Positions 40,577 through 49,027 of a stretch of DNA of 49,027 nt are shown here, in pieces. The notes under the pieces are model-generated. The model made no database searches, had not been told where the DNA came from, and worked only from the letters and a program-made list of their open reading frames with translations. Within the stretch, counting starts at the first letter, position 1. Each line of letters starts with the position of its first letter. Both the position numbers and the translations under genes were made by a program. Origin of the DNA: JAAYRQ01 sp035647235 (GTDB lineage: Bacteria > Bacillota > Syntrophomonadia > Syntrophomonadales > Syntrophomonadaceae); the NCBI GenBank assembly GCA_964514235.1, contig CAZEPV010000015.1, forward strand, positions 1-49,027, read 5' to 3'.

Positions 40577-41773
40577 ATGAATAAAGCAATTACATTTTTA
40601 AAACTAGCCCTAGCGTCAGGCCTAGTATTCGGACTATTCTTCGGTATCGGTGCGGGGATAACTTCGGTTTTTACCCAAGTAGATACCAGCGAAATAGAAA
40701 CCGAAGAAGATGGAACTATAATAAAACAAGATGGCAACCGTACCAACATATTAGTTCTAGGAGTAGATGCTAGACCAGGGGAAAAGGAATCGCGTTCTGA
40801 TACCATGATGCTGGTTTCCGTTGATCCCAAATTAGATAAAGCCGCTATAATTTCCATCCCCCGTGATACTAAGGTTGATATGAAGGGGACTAGATATGAT
40901 AAAATCTGTATTGCCAATGTAGTAGGCGGCCCATCTTATGCAGTAAAAACTGTCGAGGAATTAATGCAGACTAAAATAGACTACTATGTACATTTAGATT
41001 TTAATGGTTTTAAAGATGTAATTGATACCCTAGGTGGGGTAACGGTTACTGTACCAGAGCGCATGTATAAACCATCCGAAGACATTGACCTATACCCAGG
41101 CACCAGAAAGCTAAATGGGCGCGATGCCTTAGCCTTTGTCAGATACAGGGATTATATCAATGGAGATATTGATAGGACAGCTATGCAGCAGGATTTTATG
41201 AAGGCACTAGCAGGGGAACTCTTGCAAGCCAAAACCATAACCAAACTACCCAAATTAGTCAGTCAAGTTAACAAGTATGTTAGCACTAATATGGGGGTAG
41301 CTGATATGTTGCGTATGGTCAGCTGGGCACCAGGCTTTACTGCAGATTCTATAACCACCCAGACCTTGCCTGGTTCATTCTATGATGTTAGAGATGAAAA
41401 TGGTGTCTTAATTAATAGTTATTGGGTAGCTGATAAATCCTCTCTCAATAACTTAATAGATGATATGTTAGCTGGGAAAACTATTGCTGTTATTCAAGGA
41501 GTAGTTGAGGAATCCATTCCAGGTTCCAAGAATAAGCAGGATGAAGATAAGGATCTTGATGATAAAGACAACAAAAATATAGACCGCTCCAAGTTGCCTA
41601 GCCCAGGACATGGAGATGGGCCTTCTTCATCTATTTCAGGCTACATTCAAGAAAACAAGAAAACCGAATCAGATAAAAAAGATACAGAATTGCCCATTAT
41701 CGAAAATAATGAGCCTGATGGAAAACAAATCAGCACCCCCACTAACCCCTCAGGCCCCGAAGGGTACATTTAA
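40577..41773 (+). CDS. LytR-CpsA-Psr (LCP) family phosphotransferase
   Basis: About 398 residues: one N-terminal transmembrane helix (residues about 10-32), an LCP domain (about 55-230) and a hydrophilic tail rich in Asp, Lys, Ser and Pro. ILVLGVDARPGEKESRSDTM, ISIPRDTKVDM, IDTLGGVTVTVPE and DALAFVRYRDYINGDIDRT carry the LCP arginine and aspartate residues that bind the polyprenyl pyrophosphate substrate. LCP enzymes transfer wall polymers from undecaprenyl carriers to peptidoglycan. ATG 40577 follows AAGGTG. The AlgI-type gene starts 21 bases downstream. Confidence 0.93.
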   Translation: MNKAITFLKLALASGLVFGLFFGIGAGITSVFTQVDTSEIETEEDGTIIKQDGNRTNILVLGVDARPGEKESRSDTMMLVSVDPKLDKAAIISIPRDTKVDMKGTRYDKICIANVVGGPSYAVKTVEELMQTKIDYYVHLDFNGFKDVIDTLGGVTVTVPERMYKPSEDIDLYPGTRKLNGRDALAFVRYRDYINGDIDRTAMQQDFMKALAGELLQAKTITKLPKLVSQVNKYVSTNMGVADMLRMVSWAPGFTADSITTQTLPGSFYDVRDENGVLINSYWVADKSSLNNLIDDMLAGKTIAVIQGVVEESIPGSKNKQDEDKDLDDKDNKNIDRSKLPSPGHGDGPSSSISGYIQENKKTESDKKDTELPIIENNEPDGKQISTPTNPSGPEGYI

Positions 41774-41794
41774 AAATTCCCTAATGGAGAATGA

Positions 41795-43240
41795 TTGCTT
41801 TTGCTATTTAATTCATTTGAATTCATATTCCTATTCCTGCCCATAAGCATCGGCGGGTATTTTCTTATAAATCGTTATACCGACCGTTTAGCAAAATTAT
41901 GGCTGGTATCAGTCTCCCTATTTTTCTACAGCTGGTGGAATATAAGCTATCTTCCCCTTATTTTAATATCAATAACTTTCAACTACACCATCGGCAGATT
42001 TCTAAGCAACCCCAATTATAAGCTGAACCGCAAACTGACATTAATCCTGGGCTTAGCTGGTAATATCGGCTTACTAGGTTACTACAAATATGCCGACTTT
42101 TTCATAAATAACCTTAATTTTGTTCTTTCCAGCAATATAAAAATACTGAACATCGTTCTACCACTTGCCATCAGCTTTTTTACTTTTCAACAAATAGCCT
42201 ACTTAGTAGATGCCTATCGCAAGGAAACCCAAGAATACGATTTTCTCAATTACGCCTTGTTTGTTAGCTTTTTCCCCCAACTTATTGCTGGCCCCATAGT
42301 CCACCATAAAGAAATGATGCCCCAATTTTTAGCAGCAGACAATAAGGGCCTAAATTATAGGAACATATCCACAGGACTTTTCATATTCCTAATCGGTCTA
42401 TTTAAAAAAATAGTCCTAGCCGATACCTTTGCCCTATGGGCTAGTTTTGGTTTTGATATTGCGCCGAGTCTGACCTTTATTGAGGCGTGGTTGGTATCGC
42501 TTTCCTATACATTCCAATTATATTTTGATTTTAGCGGATATACTGATATGGCCATCGGTGCTGCCCTAATCTTAAATATAAAATTACCGCCCAACTTCTT
42601 TTCACCCTACAAATCCCTTAATATCCAAGAGTTCTGGCGTAGGTGGCACATGACCTTAAGTCGTTTTTTAGGAAATTACATCTACATTCCTTTAGGGGGC
42701 AACCGCTTGGGGAAATATCCGACTTACCGCAACCTAATGTTGACCTTTTTAATCGGAGGTTTGTGGCATGGGGCAGGTTGGAATTTTATCTTTTGGGGAT
42801 TTTTGCATGGTGCAGCCATGGTGGTACATCGCTATTGGAGCAAACTAAAAATTCACATGCCCAAAATACTAGCTTGGTTCTTAACTTTCAACTTCGTAAA
42901 CATGGCCTGGGTGTTTTTTCGAGCCGAAACCTGGGCAGATGCTATCAAGGTTTTACGGGGTATGTTCGGATTAAATGGTATAATATTACCAAGCAATTGG
43001 TCCAATAGCTTGACCATGTTTTCACCCGATAAATTCGGCAGCTACCAGATAATAGATGTGAAAAACGCTTTTATCTTCATTATAATAGGCTTTGTAATCA
43101 CCTTAACCTTGAAAAATTCCATCGAACTGCGGGATAAATTTAAGCCCAACTTAATTTATTTAATCTGGGCAGCCTTAATGGCCATAGCTGCTTTAACTCA
43201 GCTTACGGGGGTAAGCGAATTTCTATACTTCAATTTTTAG
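41795..43240 (+). CDS. MBOAT O-acyltransferase (AlgI/PatA-like)
   Basis: A 481-residue multi-pass protein of the membrane-bound O-acyltransferase family. LLFNSFEFIFLFLPISIGGYF at the N-terminus (split as LLFNSFEFIFL and FLPISIGGYF), ISFFTFQQIAYLVDAYR and SLNIQEFWRRWHMTLSRF are typical of AlgI. The likely catalytic His325 is in GLWHGAGWNFIFWG. It moves acyl groups, usually acetyl, across the membrane to an exported acceptor. TTG 41795 or TTG 41801 could start it; GGAGA is at 41786. The partner SGNH protein follows after 14 bases. Confidence 0.92.
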   Translation: MLLLFNSFEFIFLFLPISIGGYFLINRYTDRLAKLWLVSVSLFFYSWWNISYLPLILISITFNYTIGRFLSNPNYKLNRKLTLILGLAGNIGLLGYYKYADFFINNLNFVLSSNIKILNIVLPLAISFFTFQQIAYLVDAYRKETQEYDFLNYALFVSFFPQLIAGPIVHHKEMMPQFLAADNKGLNYRNISTGLFIFLIGLFKKIVLADTFALWASFGFDIAPSLTFIEAWLVSLSYTFQLYFDFSGYTDMAIGAALILNIKLPPNFFSPYKSLNIQEFWRRWHMTLSRFLGNYIYIPLGGNRLGKYPTYRNLMLTFLIGGLWHGAGWNFIFWGFLHGAAMVVHRYWSKLKIHMPKILAWFLTFNFVNMAWVFFRAETWADAIKVLRGMFGLNGIILPSNWSNSLTMFSPDKFGSYQIIDVKNAFIFIIIGFVITLTLKNSIELRDKFKPNLIYLIWAALMAIAALTQLTGVSEFLYFNF

Positions 43241-43254
43241 GAGGGATAAAGGCA

Positions 43255-44346
43255 GTGAAATATAAGAATTGGTTTTTCGCTACAGTTACTACAATTCTCA
43301 TACCACTACTTACTATAGGCAGTTTTAACTACTATATTGATCCCTTGTGGAATTTCCATAGCGATAACGAATATAACCAGATTCAGATGCCTTTTAACGA
43401 AAGACAGCAAAAAACTAACTACATTACTTTTCATAAGTTTGATTACGATACCCTAATTCTGGGCAGCAGTAGAGTTACCTATATGGATCAAAATGATTTT
43501 ACGGGGCATAAGGCATACAACTATGCGGTTAGCAATATGCTCATTGATGAATACAAGGATTACATCGAATACGCCAAAAAAATGCGAGGGGGAGAATTCG
43601 ACTACATTATTATCGGTCTGGATTTCATGTCTACAAATAAAAATATCCCACGGGAATTCGAATCACCTGCGCATTATATCGAAACAACCAATCAATTCGG
43701 CTATCGGGCTAGTACCCTAATGTCGACCGATACCCTAAAATATTCACAGCAAAATTACGAGGCTTCCGTAAAAGGCCAACCGATAAACTTTGCCTACAAT
43801 CGGGAAAATGTCAAAAGCCTGCTCCAGGTAAGTGAGGAGGAAAGGGCCAGCAATATCCAAACTACCCTAGAGACCTATCGGACTAAAATATATGCTAATT
43901 ATGAATACACCAATGTTCGGGAAATGTTCCAGGAGATTAAGGAGAATAATCCCCATACTGAGTTCATAATTTTTACAACTCCCGTAAATCATAACTTATA
44001 CAATCTCATGGTAGAACTGGACTTATCCACACACTATCAACAACTGTTAACAGATGCTGTGGAAGTATTCGGACATGTCTACGATTTTAATTACCCAAAT
44101 AGCGTAACCACCGATGATAGCAACTACTTTGATGGCAGCCATTTCTACCCGGAAATAGGCCGACTAATAGCCCGAAAAATCAAGGACATATCCACAACCC
44201 CTCCCACCGACTTCGGCAGGCTAATCAAACACGGGGACGGTTCTCCGTTTGAACCCCGCTTTAACGCTGAAAGAATGCCATCCGTCAAACACGGGGACGG
44301 TTCTCCGTTTGAACCCCGCTTTAACGCTGAAAGAATGCCATCCTGA
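43255..44346 (+). CDS. SGNH hydrolase-like partner of the MBOAT (AlgX/PatB-like), repeat-extended
   Basis: An exported protein with an N-terminal signal anchor (residues 6-27). LILGSSRVTYMD carries the SGNH serine (Ser71 or Ser72), and DGSHFYPE (Asp293, His296) is the C-terminal catalytic pair. Such proteins take the acyl group from the MBOAT partner and place it on a wall polysaccharide. The last 40 residues are two exact 20-residue units (KHGDGSPFEPRFNAERMPSV) encoded by a tandem 60-base REP-type repeat. They are not part of the family fold and probably replaced the native stop codon. GTG start after GGAGGG. Confidence 0.85.
   Translation: MKYKNWFFATVTTILIPLLTIGSFNYYIDPLWNFHSDNEYNQIQMPFNERQQKTNYITFHKFDYDTLILGSSRVTYMDQNDFTGHKAYNYAVSNMLIDEYKDYIEYAKKMRGGEFDYIIIGLDFMSTNKNIPREFESPAHYIETTNQFGYRASTLMSTDTLKYSQQNYEASVKGQPINFAYNRENVKSLLQVSEEERASNIQTTLETYRTKIYANYEYTNVREMFQEIKENNPHTEFIIFTTPVNHNLYNLMVELDLSTHYQQLLTDAVEVFGHVYDFNYPNSVTTDDSNYFDGSHFYPEIGRLIARKIKDISTTPPTDFGRLIKHGDGSPFEPRFNAERMPSVKHGDGSPFEPRFNAERMPS
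44225..44343. repeat. Tandem 60-base REP-type repeat inside the SGNH gene end
   Basis: Two units of 60 bases, 44225-44284 and 44285-44343, are identical over their full shared length. Each begins with the 28-base palindrome (TCAAAC ... GTTTGA) seen inverted at 11541-11568, followed by a 31-base tail (ACCCCGCTTTAACGCTGAAA and more). The reading frame stays open through both. Confidence 0.95.
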
Positions 44347-44650
44347 GCCTCTCCACCTGTCATCTCGGGACAATATATGAGGCAGTTTGTCCTTGCAACA
44401 TGAACTCAAGTTAAGGCGAATTTTAAAATATTTTCATAAATAATCTGTAAGAAAGCCTTTCGGAAATCGTAATATTATAGGACACCCTTAAATTACCTGC
44501 CAAATAATGCAGGATTAAAAATATTTATTGTCGAACAATTACCAGATAAATATGGGACGTGAAAGGTAACTCATGGAAATGGACAACTTTAAAGCTAAAT
44601 AAGCGTCAAAAATAATAGATAGAACCCTTCAAGAAAGGATGAATACCGAA
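44347..44650 (+). other. Gene-free gap before the amidase gene
   Basis: About 300 bases with no supported gene. It holds a GGACAA/TTGTCC inverted repeat (44368-44392), a CCTGC/GCAGG hairpin (44496-44513) and an AT-rich region where a promoter for the amidase must lie; I could not pick a convincing one. Confidence 0.4.
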
Positions 44651-47041
44651 ATGACATACATAAAGATAAAAAACAAAACTTTACCTTATATATTAACCCT
44701 TACTTTAACCATAATATTCCTCCTAAGCTTAACCTTAACCGCTCTAGCCCAGACAGCTACCATTACGGGTAGTGTAGTTAATATCAGATCAGGTCCAGGC
44801 ACTAATAACGCACAAACTGGCACAGTCCTCCAGGACACAGCCGTAAACATCTTAGATGAAGAAAATGGCTGGTATAAGATTCAATTTGGCCAAATTACAG
44901 GTTGGGTATCTGCTACTTTTGTAAAAGCTAATGCCCCTACAAGCCCAGATTTAGGACAAGTTAAAGTCACAAATGGCCCGATTAATGTTCGGGAACAGCC
45001 GAATACATCCTCAGCTATCTTAGGGAAAGCTCAAAACAATACACCTTATAAACTAGTAGCAGAGGAAAATGATTGGTATAAGATACAATTTAATAATACA
45101 ACGGGTTATGTAGCGGCTTGGCTAGTAGAAAAGGTTGCGGCTAGTACAGCGACACCTACACCACCTACACCAACCCCGACTCCACCGTCTATTAATAATA
45201 CGGATGCACCGATAGTCTACCTAGATACGGCTAAATTGGAATTTGAAGTGGCCCCGATGATAGAAAATGGCCGTACCCTAGTACCCCTAAGGGCCATATT
45301 TGAAGCTATGGGGGCTACCGTGAGCTGGAATGATGCGACGAAAACAGTCATAGCCACCAGGGGCAATGATTCGGTCGTACTTACAATCGGTTCTAATCGT
45401 CCTATTGTAAATGGAAATGAAGTGGAAATAGACGTACCTGCGAAAATCGTGCAAGATCGCACCCTAGCACCACTCCGTTTTGTTGGTGAAGCATTTGGAG
45501 GCAAAGTCGATTGGAATGAAGCTACCCGTACAATTAGTATGACTTCCCCGACTAATAATGAAAGTACAGGGAAAAAAGCCAATACAGTAATAGTGGCCAG
45601 TAAGGTTAATTTGAGAACTGGCCCCGATTTATCATATAAAGACATAGACCAGGCCTTGCCTGGGGAAAAATTAGCCATATTGGATGAAAAAGATGGTTGG
45701 TATCAAGTAAGTCGAGGTGGAGTACCTGCTTGGGTAGCAGGCTGGGTAGTAGATGTAGCCTGGGTTGAAGGTGAATCGCCTCCTATTCCTGACCCTACTC
45801 CCGAACCAGAACCAAAACCACCGACTCCTAAACCAGAGGAAGTCAAGAAAGACGAATTAAAAATTTCCTATACAAATGATACCGAAGGCATAATACTAAA
45901 AATGTCTTCAGGTGCTAGGCTTGCACCAGAGATAGAAAAAACTTCAACTGCCATAACCTATACATATGAAGGCCTAAGCCTAGAAGGACTTAATTTCATA
46001 AAACAAAAAGTCGGTAGCGATGAAGTAAAAATGCGGGGTATCAACGAGAATGGTAATGCTATTATAAGTGTCGAAATACCACGAGGCTTAGAATTTAGCC
46101 TGGAAACTCTAGACAATGGTAAGACTGAAGCTATTATCATCCCCAACTTTATTATGAGTATCGATAGAAAACCATTCGGTAAAACTGGTGAAAGATTATT
46201 AATTTCCACTATGAGCGAAGCTGCTTACACCAAGAAGCAGGAAGGGGCTAAGGTAATAATAGAATTGGACAACATGTACCTAGGCCAGGCCAGAACCGAG
46301 TACAAATATAGTAGCAGTATTATAGAAAACATAAGCTTACAAGAGATAGACGGCAAAACCCCTAAGGTCATTATGACCATTAACGCTAACGATTTAGGAC
46401 AGTCGAGTGCTGGCATAGGGACAGATGGTGCCCTAAACATCATGTTACGAGGTAAAAGTGAAGTAAGACAGGTGCGGGAGAATCTGGTTCTACTTGATGC
46501 AGGTCATGGGGGTAAAGATACTGGGGCTAGGGGCAAAACTATTAACGAAAAAGATGTAACCCTAGACATAACTCTCCAGGTAGGGAATTTACTCAAACAA
46601 AAAGGTTACGAGGTCGATTATATAAGGACAGAAGATACATATATTGCTCCAGAAGAAAGGCCCCTAATAGCTAATAGAATAAATCCAGCTATATTTGTAT
46701 CTATCCATATTAATTCAGCCCTAGTAAATACCGCTATGGGAATAGAAACCTATTATTACGCTCCAGAAACTAATCCAGATTTATTCTTGCAAAGGGAAGA
46801 ACGAGAGAAATTAGCCAGATGTGTCCAGACAAAATTAATTTCTAAACTCAAAAGACCCGATCGGGGAGCCAAACCAGGTAATTATGCCGTATTGAGAAAT
46901 AGCAATATGCCTTCAATATTAACCGAAGTCATGTTCATAAATAACGAAACCGAAGAAGCACTCCTAAAGCAAGGTCAGATACGAACCCTGGCTGCCCAAG
47001 CCATTGCAGAGGGTATAGACGAATACATGCGGGGAAGGTAG
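44651..47041 (+). CDS. Modular N-acetylmuramoyl-L-alanine amidase
   Basis: About 796 residues, secreted (signal peptide ending in TALAQT near residue 31). Domain order: two SH3b domains (VNIRSGPGTNNAQTG, INVREQPNTSSAILG; residues about 35-155), a Pro/Thr linker, a copper-amine-oxidase-N-type stalk domain (LVPLRAIFEAMGATVSWNDA, LAPLRFVGEAFGGKVDWNEA; about 180-290), a third SH3b (about 300-365), an AMIN-like region (about 390-600) and an Amidase_3 domain (about 610-795) with zinc residues in DAGHGG (His619), SIHIN (His686) and LTEVMF. It cleaves the muramoyl-alanine bond. Start at 44651 or 44639; AAAGG (44634-44638) runs directly into the 44639 ATG. Confidence 0.93.
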   Translation: MTYIKIKNKTLPYILTLTLTIIFLLSLTLTALAQTATITGSVVNIRSGPGTNNAQTGTVLQDTAVNILDEENGWYKIQFGQITGWVSATFVKANAPTSPDLGQVKVTNGPINVREQPNTSSAILGKAQNNTPYKLVAEENDWYKIQFNNTTGYVAAWLVEKVAASTATPTPPTPTPTPPSINNTDAPIVYLDTAKLEFEVAPMIENGRTLVPLRAIFEAMGATVSWNDATKTVIATRGNDSVVLTIGSNRPIVNGNEVEIDVPAKIVQDRTLAPLRFVGEAFGGKVDWNEATRTISMTSPTNNESTGKKANTVIVASKVNLRTGPDLSYKDIDQALPGEKLAILDEKDGWYQVSRGGVPAWVAGWVVDVAWVEGESPPIPDPTPEPEPKPPTPKPEEVKKDELKISYTNDTEGIILKMSSGARLAPEIEKTSTAITYTYEGLSLEGLNFIKQKVGSDEVKMRGINENGNAIISVEIPRGLEFSLETLDNGKTEAIIIPNFIMSIDRKPFGKTGERLLISTMSEAAYTKKQEGAKVIIELDNMYLGQARTEYKYSSSIIENISLQEIDGKTPKVIMTINANDLGQSSAGIGTDGALNIMLRGKSEVRQVRENLVLLDAGHGGKDTGARGKTINEKDVTLDITLQVGNLLKQKGYEVDYIRTEDTYIAPEERPLIANRINPAIFVSIHINSALVNTAMGIETYYYAPETNPDLFLQREEREKLARCVQTKLISKLKRPDRGAKPGNYAVLRNSNMPSILTEVMFINNETEEALLKQGQIRTLAAQAIAEGIDEYMRGR

Positions 47042-47079
47042 GTCTTTCCCCGTAACTTGATTATCCATTTTGAGAATAT

Positions 47080-47154
47080 CCCCATAAATAAAAGGTTTTT
47101 TCGTATTAATAGATAATTATAGATTAAAACGAAAAATAATGTTTGTTTATGGGG
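47080..47154. promoter_or_regulatory. 75-base nested palindrome upstream of the last gene
   Basis: Outer stem: CCCCATAAATAAA (47080-47092) pairs with TTTGTTTATGGGG (47142-47154), 13 pairs with one G-U. Inner stem: TTTTTCGT (47097-47104) pairs with ACGAAAAA (47129-47136). A further TTAAT/ATTAA stem (47106-47110, 47123-47127) lies in the loop. The right arm touches the ribosome binding site of the following gene. Confidence 0.75.
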
Positions 47155-47162
47155 TGGGGAAA

Positions 47163-49027
47163 ATGGAATTAAAAAGGCATATCAGCCTACTTATTAGTGT
47201 CCCGTTTTATTTCATAATAATAGCTACTTGCCTGGGTGGGGAAGAGGCCTGGGCTATTCCAAGCTCAGTTGTAGAGGAAGTATATGCTACGGCGAATATT
47301 AGTGAAGCAGAACTTTCTAACAATATATATTTGTACAAAGATGATCTAGGCATTAGCGCAACCATGATAGACTTGCCTACAAGCCCACTTACCACACTAT
47401 GCACATCAAATAGTAAACCATATATTGATGAAAATATAATTGCCTGGAATGCTGTGCAAGGTCAAGACCACAATCCTTCTTTTATAAAAATTGGTGAGAA
47501 TAAAACTTATACCGTCTCAGATTCTATTGGAAATGTGGATATAAAGACGAGCAATGGAATTCTAGTCTACAAGAATAAAAATGGCTATTTATGCATCACC
47601 AACATATCTGATAAGACAAAATTCGGCCTAAGCCCTGGGAAAAGTCACAAAATAAATAATGTGACAGTTGGCTTATTTGCCATAAAGGGTGATAAAATTG
47701 TATTTTTGGATGCGGGTAACAAAAATATTTATCTGATAAGTGGTAAGGACACTGTAGATAATTTTAAAACGATAATTACCAGGGGATCATGGGTTTCCAG
47801 ATTGCAATTAACTGTCCACGATGGAGAGACCCTGGTCCTATGGCAGGAGGAGGCAAAACTATCTTATTGCAATTTAGATACCCGTGATGGTAATAATAAT
47901 TATATTGTAAATCAACTAAGTAGTCAGGAGTGCCTTCCAAATGAAGTCAGTGCCTACGGCAACCAAGTAATTTACTATGCTGAATTAGATGAAAAATCAA
48001 TTATTAGCGAAAAGGCAGTATTCATACAAGCTCTGGAAGAAGGCAGCAATCCAACCCCCTTGTCGGACATTAAGGGGAATGTCTACAGCTTATATGATAA
48101 ATTCATTTACTATGTAGATGGACCTAATATTTGCAGATATAATATCGCCAACAAAGAGATTGAAATCCTATTTAACTTCGAAAATCCTGGTATAGATTCT
48201 CCCCCTACCAGAATAGCTAGCAATGGCAAGGACATAGTATTCAATAACCAAAAAGCTGCTTATTGGTTAGCTGGTATATCCAACTTAGAAATCCTGGGAG
48301 CCAAGCAAATAATGTTAAAAGGCAGCAAACTCCCAATTAAAGGCCGGGCCACCTATAGCAATAAATTTTCCGAAGATGTAAGCCAAGCTGGGAAATGGAC
48401 CAGCTCTAATTCCAGCGTGGCTAAAATTGAAGGTCATGACCTTCTGGCAGTATCTGCTGGGGTTTCTACAATAAGCTGGGAATATAAAGGTGAAAAGACC
48501 TCATTCGCATTAACAGTCAAGGAAAAGCTGGGTTTAGAACTTGCCTATGACAATCTGGAAGTAGATCTGGGTGAAAACATAAAGATGCAAGCATTTTTAA
48601 AATACTCGGATGGAAGCTATGAAGACATAAGCGAACTTTCAACCTGGCAAAGTCAGATTAACGAAATCAAGGATGGAATATACTATGCCCATAATCCTGG
48701 TAAGGATATAATCACGGTTTCTTACGAAGGCTTTACAACTAGCCTGGGCATTATTATAAACCCTCCAACCATCCCCGAACCCACCCCTAATTACAAGAAA
48801 AGCTCCCCAAATAGAAAAGCCGAAATACCAGATAAGGAATTATTAACATTACAAATTCAGGGCCTAGAAGTCATAAAGTATATATCCGATTACAACAAAT
48901 TAATGCGCCTCTTCTCCCCCCATGGCTTTTTAGGGGAAATAATTGAAGATTACCAAAAAGGCACCCTATTTACTAGATTCAAACACATGCCCGAACCCCA
49001 TGTTATGGGGATTGAGGAAAGGTTACT
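47163..49027 (+). CDS. Secreted protein with WD/propeller-like and Ig-like (BIG2) domains, 3' truncated by window end
   Basis: An open frame of at least 621 codons with no stop before the window ends. ATG 47163 follows GGGGTGGGGA. An N-terminal signal peptide (residues 1-31, ending EEAWA) precedes about 330 residues of repeated short beta strands (NIYLISGKDTVDNF, NVYSLYDKFIYYVDGPNICR) that may form a beta-propeller. Two BIG2-like Ig domains follow (about 372-455, with KWTSSNSSVAKIEGHDLLAV, and 456-540), then a Pro-rich linker and the start of another domain. Probably a surface protein. The family of the final domain cannot be told from this fragment. Confidence 0.8.
   Translation, partial: MELKRHISLLISVPFYFIIIATCLGGEEAWAIPSSVVEEVYATANISEAELSNNIYLYKDDLGISATMIDLPTSPLTTLCTSNSKPYIDENIIAWNAVQGQDHNPSFIKIGENKTYTVSDSIGNVDIKTSNGILVYKNKNGYLCITNISDKTKFGLSPGKSHKINNVTVGLFAIKGDKIVFLDAGNKNIYLISGKDTVDNFKTIITRGSWVSRLQLTVHDGETLVLWQEEAKLSYCNLDTRDGNNNYIVNQLSSQECLPNEVSAYGNQVIYYAELDEKSIISEKAVFIQALEEGSNPTPLSDIKGNVYSLYDKFIYYVDGPNICRYNIANKEIEILFNFENPGIDSPPTRIASNGKDIVFNNQKAAYWLAGISNLEILGAKQIMLKGSKLPIKGRATYSNKFSEDVSQAGKWTSSNSSVAKIEGHDLLAVSAGVSTISWEYKGEKTSFALTVKEKLGLELAYDNLEVDLGENIKMQAFLKYSDGSYEDISELSTWQSQINEIKDGIYYAHNPGKDIITVSYEGFTTSLGIIINPPTIPEPTPNYKKSSPNRKAEIPDKELLTLQIQGLEVIKYISDYNKLMRLFSPHGFLGEIIEDYQKGTLFTRFKHMPEPHVMGIEERL

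Noticed and set aside
44023..44031. Single perfect TTATCCACA inside the SGNH gene
   Set aside because: Isolated and inside coding sequence, so chance is the simplest explanation.
44145..44409. Minus-strand frames across the tandem 60-base repeat
   Set aside because: They exist only because the repeat unit is a multiple of three; no start signals.
1..49027. tRNA, rRNA, CRISPR, prophage or defence genes
   Set aside because: None found by reading both strands; the only mobile gene is the RAYT transposase.

Overview
The window reads as the chromosome of an anaerobic, endospore-forming Firmicute of the class Clostridia. It is moderately AT-rich with strong GGAGG-type ribosome binding sites and many GTG/TTG starts. 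Sporulation genes (yabP, yabQ, spoIIE, a SpoVB-type flippase) sit in the conserved origin-proximal order known from Bacillus: yabM, mazG/yabN, hup, rqcP/yabO, yabP, yabQ, divIC, yabR, spoIIE, tilS, ftsH. Oxygen-sensitive cofactor routes (NadA) and an H-NOX chemoreceptor resembling one from Thermoanaerobacter fit an anaerobe. I cannot name the genus; a Syntrophomonas/Peptococcaceae-like lineage is a guess.

Layout. 1-5.1 kb: flippase, MazG, HU, RqcP, YabP, YabQ, a small HTH protein, DivIC/FtsB and a YabR-like S1 protein, with a DnaA-box cluster at 4.0 kb. 5.1-8.0 kb: Ppx/GppA, then a divergent beta-carbonic anhydrase and formate/nitrite transporter. 8.2-15.5 kb: spoIIE, a REP-associated tyrosine transposase (RAYT) with its palindromic repeats, tilS, ftsH and ndk. 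15.6-24.8 kb: a cofactor region, with an HD protein plus folP-folB-folK (folate), then a PanG-like reductase, panB-panC-panD (pantothenate) and nadA-nadB-nadC (NAD). 24.9-27.2 kb, minus strand: bioY, coaX and dusB, with a BirA-type operator before bioY. 27.5-29.9 kb: an uncharacterised three-gene cassette (HTH regulator, a family sometimes labelled quinate dehydrogenase, and a protein with a faint AroE-like motif). 30.0-32.0 kb: greA and lysS. 32.2-34.0 kb, minus: an H-NOX methyl-accepting protein. 34.2-49.0 kb: a cell-envelope region with csaB, murJ, a DUF5693 protein, a WecA/TagO-type transferase, an LCP protein, an AlgI-type MBOAT, an SGNH partner, a modular amidase and a secreted Ig-like protein that runs off the window end.

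Functional reading. The left part couples sporulation, division and translation quality control. The middle makes folate, pantothenate, CoA and NAD precursors and imports biotin. The right part appears to build, attach, pyruvylate and O-acetylate a secondary cell-wall polymer. Several intergenic gaps carry families of short palindromic interspersed repeats. One family also flanks the RAYT gene, and a tandem copy has been absorbed in frame into the end of the SGNH protein. I saw no rRNA, tRNA, CRISPR array or prophage.
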